A stretch of DNA of 32,401 nucleotides from Thermoplasmata archaeon (GTDB taxonomy: Archaea > Thermoplasmatota > Thermoplasmata > Lutacidiplasmatales > UBA184): NCBI GenBank assembly GCA_030037815.1, contig JASHPZ010000045.1:1-32401 (forward strand), in the 5' to 3' direction. Of the stretch, positions 15,720 to 22,760 are shown piece after piece. The position numbers and the translations under genes were made by a program. Below the pieces are notes generated by a model. It did no database searches. It had not been told where the DNA came from and saw nothing but the letters and a program-made list of their open reading frames with translations. Positions within the stretch are counted from its first letter, which is position 1. Each line of letters begins with the position of its first letter.

Positions 15720-16664
15720 ATGCCGTCGACCGCCGACGTGACGGCCGCGACCGGAGCCACCGCCGCGGCCAAGAAACCGGCCAAGCCGGATTTCACCTCG
15801 AGCTACCGCACGTTTTGCTACCGCCTGATCGGCGAGCGGTTCGACCGCGGCGACGGCTCGCCCGTGCTGGCCGAGCGGTTGAAGCAGGCCGGGTTGACCG
15901 CGACGCCCGGGATGCACTACGCGATGATCCTCGTCACGTCGCTCGTGTCGATGGGGGCCGTCGGCGGGTTCGCGGTGCTCCTGTTCTACGTCGGGCTGCA
16001 CAGCCCGATCTGGTACCTCTACGTCCTCCTCGTGGCGGGGATCACCGCCGGGTCCGTCGTCGCCGCGTTCCAGTTCCTGTTGAGCACGCGCATCGCCAAT
16101 CGAAAGGACGAGCTCGACCGGGAGCTCCCGTTCACCCTCAGCGAGCTCTCGGTGCTCGCGAGCACCGGAACCTCCCCGATCCAGCTCGTCCGGCGGATGG
16201 CCCAGCGCGACCACGACGCCGCGATGACGGGGGAATTCCGCCGGATCGTCTACAAGACCGACATCCAGGGGAAGGACCTGATCACGGCCCTCGCGGAGAC
16301 CGCGAAGGAGACCCCGTCCGCGTCGGTGCGCGAGTCGTTCTGGGACATCGCGAACATGATCCACCAAGGCGGAAACCTCGACGAGTACCTCCGCAACAAG
16401 TCGGACGACGTCCTGAAGCTCAAGCGGGTGGTCCAGAAGGAGTTCATCGAACGGCTCTCGACGTTCCTCGACATGTACGTGAGCCTCGTGCTCGTCGGCG
16501 TCCTGCTCCTCGCCGTCGCGGCGTTCCTCCTGAACGCGCTCGGGAGCACCGCGGCGGGCCTGAACGCGAACGAACTCCTCCTGTTGCTGACGTTCGGACT
16601 CGTCCCGCTCGCCGTCGGGATGACGATCATCATGATCTCGATCGCCTACGCGAGGGCCGAATGA
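15720..16664 (+). CDS. Pilus assembly platform protein, single T2SF domain (TadB-like)
   Basis: A 314-residue inner-membrane protein with the layout of TadB/FlaJ half-proteins: a Lys-rich start, two helices at about 66-90 and 98-118, a cytoplasmic T2SF four-helix region (about 135-250; LPFTLSELSVLASTGTSP is the recognisable core), and two more helices at about 254-275 and 283-305. It should anchor and be turned by the upstream ATPase. In most archaeal flagellum-type systems one FlaJ carries two such domains; here they are split over two genes as in Tad systems. GAGGA 4 bp before the ATG is a fair ribosome site. Its stop overlaps the next ATG (ATGA). Confidence 0.88.
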   Translation: MPSTADVTAATGATAAAKKPAKPDFTSSYRTFCYRLIGERFDRGDGSPVLAERLKQAGLTATPGMHYAMILVTSLVSMGAVGGFAVLLFYVGLHSPIWYLYVLLVAGITAGSVVAAFQFLLSTRIANRKDELDRELPFTLSELSVLASTGTSPIQLVRRMAQRDHDAAMTGEFRRIVYKTDIQGKDLITALAETAKETPSASVRESFWDIANMIHQGGNLDEYLRNKSDDVLKLKRVVQKEFIERLSTFLDMYVSLVLVGVLLLAVAAFLLNALGSTAAGLNANELLLLLTFGLVPLAVGMTIIMISIAYARAE

Positions 16665-18079
16665 AGGGCCCGTGGGGGGTCCTCCTCATCGGACTCCTCG
16701 TGTTCCTCTTCGTGATCGCCCCGCCAGCCCGTGCCGCGCGGCCGGATCTGGGACCGATCACCATCACGCCGACCAGCCCGCTCCCGAACTCGACGGTGAC
16801 GTCCCAGACTCCGACGATCTCCGCGTCGTTCTCCGACACCGTGAGCACCGTCAACCCGAACTTGGTCTTCCTCTACGTCGACGGGTTCAACGTCACGCCG
16901 ACCGATTCGGTGAACGCGACGCCGTTCTCGGTCACCTACCAGCCGCCGTCGATCCTCCCGTTGAACATCGGCGCCGACAACGCCACGGTGTACGTGACGG
17001 ACCTCGCCGGCAACACGGCGTCGTTCGAATGGAATTTCACGGTGAACCCCAACGCCACCTCGGCCCCCAACCCGTTCGGCGGGATCAAGCCGACGACGAT
17101 CCTCCTTTACCTCGGGATTGCCGGCGCGATCTCGGGCGCGGCCGTCGGCGGCTACATCCTCTTCCTGAAACAGACGACCCGCTTCACCTTCCGCCGGTAC
17201 TTCGCGACCCACCCGGTCAAGCGGCAGTACTTCGACCTCTACCTCCCGCTGGTCGCGGCGTTCATCTTCATCGTGGTGGCCCTCGACTGGGTTTACACGA
17301 CGCCGAACCCGCCCCCGTACGCCTTCGACCTCGTGTTCGTCGTCGCGGTGTTCATCGCCTTGACGGCGTTCGGCATCGACTCGCGACGCGAGATGCTCCG
17401 CATCCGAGCCTACGAACGGGCGTTCTCCCAGTTCCTGTTCGAAATGGCCGACGCGATGCGGGGCGGCATCGACCCCGCGAAGGCGATCGTCGAGCTGTCG
17501 AAGACCCAGTCGAACATCCTCGCGCGCCACCTGCGGATCGCCGCGGACGGGATCCGGATGGGGCGACCGTTCGACGTGGTGCTGCGCGACCTCGTCCTCC
17601 CGATGAAGAGCCACCTCATCTCGCGCTACGCCGGTCTGGTCGCCGACGCGACCGCGGCCGGCGGGGAGACCGCGACGGTCGTCTACCGTGCCGCCAAGGA
17701 CATGGACGACTTCGTCAAGATCGAGGAGGAGCGGGAGAAGCAACTGCTCCTGCCGGTCGCGGTCATCTACATCGCATTCGGCGTCCTGATGGCGGTCCTG
17801 TTCGCCCTGCTGTTCATCGCCCCCGACCTGGGTACCCTGGACGTCTCATTCCTCAACATCGGGAACCCGCTCGCGAACGGAGGGGCTGCCGGCGCCACCG
17901 TCCCCCATCTGACGTTCGCGACGCTCAAGGAGCGGTTCTTCGAACTGATGCTGATCAACGCGCTCGGCACCGGCGCGATCATCGGCGCCTTCACGGAAGG
18001 CCGCGCGCGGTACGGGATCCTCCACTCGCTCGGACTGGTCGCCGGGACCGCGATAGCATTCATTCTGATCTTCCCGTAA
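16661..18079 (+). CDS. Pilus platform protein with signal peptide, external Ig-like domain and T2SF domain (TadC-like)
   Basis: A 472-residue protein of unusual build. Residues 1-26 form a Sec-type signal peptide or anchor (GVLLIGLLVFLFVIAPPARA). Residues 30-130 look like an Ig-like beta-sandwich (PTISASFSD, YVTDLAGNTASF) with about six N-glycosylation sequons, so it is outside the cell. Then come helices at about 144-168, 194-213 and 220-238, a cytoplasmic T2SF domain (about 250-360; FEMADAMRGGIDPAKAI, TAAGGETATVV), and helices near 364-387, 428-445 and 452-471. It is the second platform subunit beside the TadB-like protein. ATG at 16661 overlaps the previous stop; longer frames upstream are shadows. 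Fusion of an exported Ig-like domain to a pilus platform is not standard. Confidence 0.85.
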   Translation: MKGPWGVLLIGLLVFLFVIAPPARAARPDLGPITITPTSPLPNSTVTSQTPTISASFSDTVSTVNPNLVFLYVDGFNVTPTDSVNATPFSVTYQPPSILPLNIGADNATVYVTDLAGNTASFEWNFTVNPNATSAPNPFGGIKPTTILLYLGIAGAISGAAVGGYILFLKQTTRFTFRRYFATHPVKRQYFDLYLPLVAAFIFIVVALDWVYTTPNPPPYAFDLVFVVAVFIALTAFGIDSRREMLRIRAYERAFSQFLFEMADAMRGGIDPAKAIVELSKTQSNILARHLRIAADGIRMGRPFDVVLRDLVLPMKSHLISRYAGLVADATAAGGETATVVYRAAKDMDDFVKIEEEREKQLLLPVAVIYIAFGVLMAVLFALLFIAPDLGTLDVSFLNIGNPLANGGAAGATVPHLTFATLKERFFELMLINALGTGAIIGAFTEGRARYGILHSLGLVAGTAIAFILIFP

Positions 18080-18088
18080 TGCGGGAAG
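18070..18088 (+). terminator. Hairpin across the stop codon of the pilus operon
   Basis: CTTCCCG (18070-18076) and CGGGAAG (18082-18088) form a perfect 7-bp stem with loop TAATG, which contains the TAA stop. It is likely to end or protect the operon transcript. Confidence 0.45.
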
Positions 18089-18094
18089 TCGAGT

Positions 18095-18113
18095 CCCCCG
18101 GCGGGCGAGGGGG
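18095..18113. terminator. G/C hairpin between convergent genes
   Basis: CCCCC (18095-18099) and GGGGG (18109-18113) enclose a 9-nt loop directly before the stop codon of the minus-strand pilin-like gene and just after the pilus operon. It could act on both strands; no T-run is present. Confidence 0.35.
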
Positions 18114-18974
18114 TTAGCCGAGGAACGTTAGCGGGGGCGCTTCCCCGAACAACCCGGCGCTGTTGACGACGTCCAAGCTCGCATTGTAGGTGTCCGTCGC
18201 GGTCAGGTTGGTCAGCTCGACTTGAGCCCCGTCCTCCGACCAGGTGTGGCCGTCGGTCGCGTTCGTCACCGTCCACTCCCATGCGACGATCGTCGCGTTG
18301 CCACCCTGCTGGAACGAGTGCGTGCCGTCGAGGACCGGCAGGTCGACCAGGACGCTGCCCGTGAACGACTGGATGAACGTGAGGTCGGAGAGCGCCGTGG
18401 GGGGCACGTAGACGAACGTGAACCCGCTCCCCCGCTGGGTCTGGAGGTTGATCGTGAGATAGGAGTTCGACGAAGGGGCGGAGGTCCAGGAGAGGAACGA
18501 GAACAGGGAATCCGACGCGTTCAGGTCGAGCGTGATCCGCACCTGCTCGAGCGCCGGGAGGAGGAGGGCGTCGCCGACGTCTCCGTCCAGGATCCCGACC
18601 GCCACCTCGGTGTTGTTCGACACCCAGGTCGCGTTGTAGCTGACGACCGGGTTGCCGTTGACCACGAGGTCCGTGAGCGACATCGACTGGATGTCGCCGC
18701 TCCCGATCGTGAGCGACATCGCGCCGTAGGTGGCGTTGGTGGCGCTGACCGGGGCGGTCTGGACCGAGAGGACGTGGATCGCCTCGAGGCTACGGTCGTG
18801 GCTCGCCGCCTCCTGCGTCTGGAGCTGCTGCTGGTACGACGCGATGAAGAACGAGAAGGCGGTCGCCGCCGCGACCACGATCAGGACGAGCATCAACGTC
18901 CCGACGATCTCCGCGAGCCCCCGCGAGCCCCGCCAACTCCGGCGCATCGGGGGCGAACTCGGGCGACGAGTCAT
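18114..18974 (-). CDS. Pilin-like surface protein with class III signal peptide and PKD-like domain
   Basis: A 286-residue protein. Residues 1-19 are basic (MRRSWRGSRG) and are followed by LAEIVGTLMLVLIVVAAA, a typical archaeal pilin hydrophobic segment with cleavage expected between Gly19 and Leu20 and a Glu at mature position 3. The rest is extracellular, beta-rich, with about eight sequons. Residues about 217-277 (SFQQGGNATIVAWEWTVTN...TYNASLDVVNSAG) resemble a PKD domain. It is much longer than a plain major pilin, so it may be a minor, adhesive or tip pilin. ATG at 18974 starts directly at the basic region; the frame extends upstream over the divergent gene. It is the nearest candidate substrate of the adjacent assembly operon along with the pilin-PstS fusion. 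Confidence 0.8.
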   Translation of the reverse strand: MTRRPSSPPMRRSWRGSRGLAEIVGTLMLVLIVVAAATAFSFFIASYQQQLQTQEAASHDRSLEAIHVLSVQTAPVSATNATYGAMSLTIGSGDIQSMSLTDLVVNGNPVVSYNATWVSNNTEVAVGILDGDVGDALLLPALEQVRITLDLNASDSLFSFLSWTSAPSSNSYLTINLQTQRGSGFTFVYVPPTALSDLTFIQSFTGSVLVDLPVLDGTHSFQQGGNATIVAWEWTVTNATDGHTWSEDGAQVELTNLTATDTYNASLDVVNSAGLFGEAPPLTFLG

Positions 18975-19067
18975 AGGACTGACCACCGTAGATTCCGTAG
19001 ACGCCCGAGTTTTCGGTAACGGGACGGAGACTCCCCATCGCATTGTTATGCGACCGACCTCCCTCGT
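18975..19067. promoter_or_regulatory. Divergent promoter between pilin-like and FlaH-like genes
   Basis: CCGTAGA (18986-18992) and CCGTAGA (18995-19001) form a direct repeat with a 9-bp period, 12-27 bp before the pilin-like start. CCGAAAACTC on the minus strand (19016-19007) may be its TATA element. TTGTTATG (19043-19050) is 24-31 bp before ATG 19074 and fits a leaderless plus-strand gene. Confidence 0.4.
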
Positions 19068-19703
19068 GTGGCCATGAACCTCCCCGTCGAGGTGCCGGGC
19101 CTCGACACGATCGTGCCGCAGATCGACGGGAGCCGCATCGTCGTCGTGGAAAGCGGCGCCGACTCGGCGAAGAGCTTCTTCGTCCGTCGGCTCGCGCTCA
19201 CCGCCCACCGGCTCGGCTGGCCCGTGACGTTCGTCATCTCCCGCGACCAGCAGGAACTCCGGGCCCAGCTCGGGACGGAGGGGGGCGAAGGTGTCCCCGC
19301 CGACGGCTGGCTTCAGGTCCACGAGCGCGACGCGGTCCAGGAACTCCAGGAGTACGGGGAGATGGGCGGATTGCTCGCCATCGATTCCTTCTCGTTCCTC
19401 ACCCTCAACCTCCCGGGGAGCGAGCTCGCGCTGATGCTCCGGGACCTGCGCCGGGCCGCCCGCTCGCGCGGCACGGTCGTTCTGCTCGCGACCGACCGCG
19501 GAATGTTCGGGAGCCAGGGGGAGGCGGTCGTGAACCACCTCGCGGACGGGCTGATCCAGTTCCACGCGCGCGAGGCCGCCGAGGGGATCTCGCGGTTCCT
19601 GCGCATCCCGAAGTGGACGGACGGCAAGTTCGTGGACCGAAACATCTACTACGAGTTCGACGGTCGGCGGCTCGCGATCGACCTGCGCAGCCGGGTGCTG
19701 TGA
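19068..19703 (+). CDS. FlaH/KaiC-like RecA-fold protein with degenerate P-loop
   Basis: A protein of 211 residues from GTG 19068, or 209 from ATG 19074; the ATG fits the TATA-like element better. The fold looks like the single RecA/KaiC domain of FlaH (ArlH), the ring protein that works with the FlaI motor. At the Walker A position it reads ESGADSAKS, one residue short and with Ala where Gly precedes the Lys, so ATP hydrolysis is doubtful. A Walker-B-like GGLLAIDSFSF (about 98-108) is kept. No stop or frameshift breaks it, so this is divergence and not decay. It is followed by the AAA ATPase after 19 bp. Role as a regulator of pilus assembly is inferred from position and fold. Confidence 0.65.
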   Translation: MAMNLPVEVPGLDTIVPQIDGSRIVVVESGADSAKSFFVRRLALTAHRLGWPVTFVISRDQQELRAQLGTEGGEGVPADGWLQVHERDAVQELQEYGEMGGLLAIDSFSFLTLNLPGSELALMLRDLRRAARSRGTVVLLATDRGMFGSQGEAVVNHLADGLIQFHAREAAEGISRFLRIPKWTDGKFVDRNIYYEFDGRRLAIDLRSRVL

Positions 19704-19722
19704 GCGCGGGGACGGGGGAGCG

Positions 19723-20781
19723 ATGCCGACCGGTACGTACGAGCGCTACGGGCTCACCGGGAATCCGTTCCGAGACCTCGCGAGCGAGAGCCTCGACAAC
19801 GTCTCGATCTTCCACGTGAACCAGGAGGTCGACGACTCGCTCCGCACCATCCGGGAGGAGGTGCTCGACCGCGAGAATCGCGCGGTCGTCGCGGTCATCG
19901 GGGAGCTCGGCGCCGGCAAGACCGAGCGGCTGCTGGTCACCCTCGGGGAGGCGCGCGAGCGGAAGGCGTTCTGCGTCTACTTTGACGTCACCACGCGGAC
20001 GACCGCGGTCCTGCGGGGGATCGCGGGCGAGTTCCAGAAGACCGCGTCCAAAGCGAAGCTCGTCAAGCTGTTCGGCTCGCCGCCGTGGCTGCGGCCGCTG
20101 ACGGCGTTCGCGAAGTCAAAGGACGACCGATACGACCCGAAGACGGTCGGTCGGACGTTCGCGGCCGCCCTGAACGGAACGGCCCCGTCGTTCCTGATGC
20201 TCAACGACCTCCACAACCTGATCGAGTCGAAGGAGGTCGACGCCTTCAGTCGCGTCCTCCAGGAGCTCACCGACACGATCAAGCCCGGCGTCCTCGTGAT
20301 GTTCACCTGCTACTCGAGCTACCTCGCGTGGCTGCAGGTGCACTATCCTGCGCTGGCTTCGCGGATCAACCGGACCTTCCTTCTGAAGGGGCTCTCCGAC
20401 GACGAGGCGGCGCTGATCCTCGCGAAGAAGCTCCTGGTGAAACGACTCGTCGAGGACCTGGACCCGATCTACCCGTTCGACCGGGACGCGGTCCATGCCA
20501 TGAACGGCGCCGCGCACGGAAATCCGCGCCGCCTGCTCGAGCTCGCAGACCTCGCGGTCGAGTACGGCATCGCGCACCGTTCGTATCGCGTCGACGCGGA
20601 GGTGGTCCGGGCGATCCTCGACCAGCGCCAGGCAGCGGACGTGGCGTCCGAGGTCCTCCGACGACCCGTGGCCGCCCCATCCCCCTCCGCAGCCAAATCG
20701 CCGGCGGCGCCCCCCGCCGATCCCAAACGCGGGGCCACTTCCGCCTCGCCGTCCCCCCCGGCCTGGGCTGAGTCGAAGTAA
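19723..20781 (+). CDS. AAA ATPase, ExeA/GspA-like
   Basis: A 352-residue ATPase. The opening YERYGLTGNPFRDLA resembles the start of ExeA/GspA-type and related AAA+ proteins; Walker A is GELGAGKT (60-67), a Walker-B-like FLMLNDLHNL has Asp about 162, and SRINRTFLLKGLSDDEA near 215-231 is the usual arginine-finger/lid junction. The C-terminal 50 residues are Pro/Ala/Ser-rich and disordered. In bacteria GspA helps place secretion machinery in the envelope; here the same kind of role for the pilus is inferred from the neighbourhood. GGGGGAG before the ATG at 19723 is a good ribosome site. It ends 3 bp from the convergent AbrB-PhoU gene. Confidence 0.75.
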   Translation: MPTGTYERYGLTGNPFRDLASESLDNVSIFHVNQEVDDSLRTIREEVLDRENRAVVAVIGELGAGKTERLLVTLGEARERKAFCVYFDVTTRTTAVLRGIAGEFQKTASKAKLVKLFGSPPWLRPLTAFAKSKDDRYDPKTVGRTFAAALNGTAPSFLMLNDLHNLIESKEVDAFSRVLQELTDTIKPGVLVMFTCYSSYLAWLQVHYPALASRINRTFLLKGLSDDEAALILAKKLLVKRLVEDLDPIYPFDRDAVHAMNGAAHGNPRRLLELADLAVEYGIAHRSYRVDAEVVRAILDQRQAADVASEVLRRPVAAPSPSAAKSPAAPPADPKRGATSASPSPPAWAESK

Positions 20782-20784
20782 CGC

Positions 20785-21801
20785 CTACGAGTTCTCCGCG
20801 GTCGTCAGCACGGCGAGGTCGATCGTCTCTTCCGCGATCTCCGCCGCGTACGCCGCGGTCCGCCCGAGGCTGTCGACTAAGGCGCCGAGCGCCAGGAGCT
20901 CCTCCCCCTTGCGGGTCGACACGCGGCTGGAGAGCGCGTCCACGAGGCGCTGGTGGTCCCCCCGCTGGTCGATGGCCAAGTTCGCGCCCTCGATGTCGCG
21001 AGTCACCAGCGAGTTGAACGCCCGGTCGAGGATGCCCACCGCCGACGCGCGCGTCTCATCGATCTCCTTCCAGAATTTCGCGTCCAGCCCTTTCGAACCG
21101 GCCAGGGTCGCGTAGGTCGACGCGATCCGCTGCGCGTGAAAGCCGATCCGTTCGAGCAACTTGGCGATCAGGCGGTGCCCGTGGATCACCGCGGCCGTCG
21201 ATCGGTCTCCCGCGGGGAGCGGCGCCGAGTGGGCGAGGTGGTACTGCTTCGCGACCATCCAGTACAGCCGGTTCACGTCCTGACCGCGAAGGCTCACGTC
21301 GTGGGCCAGGTTCGCGTCCGAGGACTTCAGGGAGAGGATCGCGTCCTCGAGCATCGTGCGGACGGTCAAATGCATCCGCCGCAGGCACTTCTCGGAACTC
21401 AGTTCGGTCGGGTCCGAGAGGTCCTGAACGACGATCGAATTCCGAGTCTCCTCGATGACCTCGGGACCGATGACGAGTCGGCAGAATTCGCGCGCGACCC
21501 GTCGCACGAACGGCCCGCGGTCCGGCGCGAACCGGATGTCGATCAGTCCGAACCCCGTGACGTACGCCCCGATCAGCTTGCGGAGAAGGTGGTCGCGCGA
21601 CTCTTCCCCTTTTTCGAGGAAGACCTTCCGACGGACCTGGGGGCGCTCGCCGGAGCGGGGGCGGACCGAGACCGAGCCGTCGGACTCCGTGTCGACGAAC
21701 AGCGTGTCCCCGGCCTTGAGCCCGGCGTTGGTGACCCAGCGCTTGGGAAGCGAGACGAGGAAGGTCGACTTCCCCGCCAACTGTAGCTTACGACCCTCCA
21801 T
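20785..21801 (-). CDS. AbrB-PhoU fusion: phosphate uptake regulator with DNA-binding domain
   Basis: A 338-residue protein. Residues 4-50 are an AbrB/SpoVT swapped-hairpin DNA-binding domain (KLQLAGKSTFLVSLPKRWV, then GLKAGDTLFV). Residues about 100-330 are helical with the PhoU plan of two three-helix bundles (RMHLTVRTMLEDAI; HRLIAKLLERIGFHAQRI). Such fusions are known in archaea next to pst genes and are thought to be transcription factors that sense phosphate-transporter state. The ATG at 21801 gives a complete AbrB domain. Its own upstream region is unusually AT-rich, with palindromes that match sequence before pstS, which suggests autoregulation. Confidence 0.85.
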   Translation of the reverse strand: MEGRKLQLAGKSTFLVSLPKRWVTNAGLKAGDTLFVDTESDGSVSVRPRSGERPQVRRKVFLEKGEESRDHLLRKLIGAYVTGFGLIDIRFAPDRGPFVRRVAREFCRLVIGPEVIEETRNSIVVQDLSDPTELSSEKCLRRMHLTVRTMLEDAILSLKSSDANLAHDVSLRGQDVNRLYWMVAKQYHLAHSAPLPAGDRSTAAVIHGHRLIAKLLERIGFHAQRIASTYATLAGSKGLDAKFWKEIDETRASAVGILDRAFNSLVTRDIEGANLAIDQRGDHQRLVDALSSRVSTRKGEELLALGALVDSLGRTAAYAAEIAEETIDLAVLTTAENS

Positions 21802-21824
21802 CTCTGCGTTCCCTGGCTTCCCGA

Positions 21825-21890
21825 GCCTCTATGAACCCTTAAGGATTGAAACAATAGACTCTATTTGTCAACTATACACTACATAGAGGC
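21825..21890 (-). promoter_or_regulatory. Promoter/operator of the AbrB-PhoU gene
   Basis: Several symmetric elements lie in 66 bp: GCCTCTATG (21825-21833) and CATAGAGGC (21882-21890) are perfect inverted repeats; AATAGACTCTATT (21853-21865) is a palindrome with one central base; CTTAAG (21838-21843) is a TATA-like element. TAGACTCTAT (21855-21864) is shared with the pstS promoter at the same 11-bp gap from the TATA-like element. Confidence 0.5.
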
Positions 21891-21916
21891 CATAGCCACG
21901 GTCGGCGGGCCGGGGA

Positions 21917-21991
21917 TGCTCCCGGCGGGATTCGAACCCGCGTTACGGGGTCGAAGGCCCCGAATCCTTGACCGGACTAGACTACGGGAGC
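21917..21991 (-). tRNA. tRNA-Glu (anticodon UUC)
   Basis: A complete 75-nt cloverleaf without intron: acceptor stem GCTCCCG/CGGGAGC with discriminator A, D-arm from GTCT to GGAT, anticodon stem CGGGG/CCCCG with loop CCTTCGA (anticodon TTC at loop positions 3-5), and T-arm GCGGG-TTCGAAT-CCCGC. CCA is not encoded. It sits between the AbrB-PhoU gene and phoU. Confidence 0.95.
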
Positions 21992-22052
21992 GCCGCCGTG
22001 GCCCGGCCGGGGCGAGGTCCGAGCACCGCTAATGAGCTTTCGCGTGGCCCGC

Positions 22053-22760
22053 TCAGGCCCTCGTCCGCGACGCGGGCGGTCGCGGCGGGAAGTACTCGCT
22101 CCGCCGCTCGCCCGTGATGGCGTAGACGGCCTTCTCCGCGATCTTGCAAGCGTTATCGGCGACGCGTTCGAGGTGGCGGGCGCCCAGGAGCATGTACGCG
22201 AGGCGGTCCGCGGCCGGACCTCCGGCCCGCATCTGTTCGATCAACTGTCGCTCGGTCGAGTGGTACAAATCGTCCACCGCGTCGTCCAGGGCGAACACGC
22301 CCTTGGCCTCGGCCGCATCTCCGTGGACAAACGCGTGCATGGCCTGCCGAACCATCGCCCGGGCCCGCTCGTCCATCTGACGGAGCAACGTGGGGATGTC
22401 GTCGTTCGCGAGCGGGGTGGTCGCAACGTTGCGAGCCAAGTCGAACCCGAGGCGTCCGACCCGGTCGACGCAATTCGCGACCTTCAGGAGCGCCTCGATG
22501 GTCCGTAGGTCGCCGCCTTCCGGCTGCAGGATCGCGACCAAGCGGATCGCCTCGCCTTCGATCGCGACGTCGTAGCGGTCGAGGGGGGCGTCCCGGGCGA
22601 CCACCGAGTCGCGCAGCTCGGTGTCCGCGGTGAGGAGTGCGCGGGTCCCGTCGGCGACCATCCCGACCGCCAGGTCGGCCATCTCGGCCACGTGCTCCTT
22701 CAGCCGCCCAATCTCCCGGGTGTGCTCGTCCCCTGGACTCTCCACGTTGCTTGACGTCAT
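22053..22760 (-). CDS. phoU: Phosphate signalling protein PhoU
   Basis: A 235-residue all-helical protein with two PhoU repeats (EIGRLKEHVAEMADLAVGMV near 16-35; LARNVATTP near 107; AYMLLGARHLERVADNACKIAEKAVY near 191-216, the typical E(R)xADxxxxIAE motif). PhoU binds metal and links the Pst transporter to gene control; in bacteria it damps phosphate uptake. The ATG at 22760 overlaps the pstB stop (ATGA), so it is the last gene of the pst operon. A longer frame up to 23390 is the shadow of pstB. Unlike the other PhoU protein in the window it has no DNA-binding domain. Confidence 0.92.
   Translation of the reverse strand: MTSSNVESPGDEHTREIGRLKEHVAEMADLAVGMVADGTRALLTADTELRDSVVARDAPLDRYDVAIEGEAIRLVAILQPEGGDLRTIEALLKVANCVDRVGRLGFDLARNVATTPLANDDIPTLLRQMDERARAMVRQAMHAFVHGDAAEAKGVFALDDAVDDLYHSTERQLIEQMRAGGPAADRLAYMLLGARHLERVADNACKIAEKAVYAITGERRSEYFPPRPPASRTRA

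Noticed and set aside
13886-18079. A single 1397-residue open frame covering the whole pilus operon
   Set aside because: The part before 16661 is an Arg/Pro/Gly-rich shadow of the ATPase and TadB-like genes; the real gene begins at the ATGA overlap at 16661 with a clear signal peptide.
21917-21991. tRNA-Glu as an attachment site of an integrated element
   Set aside because: No integrase and no repeated 3' tRNA fragment were found by eye on either side.
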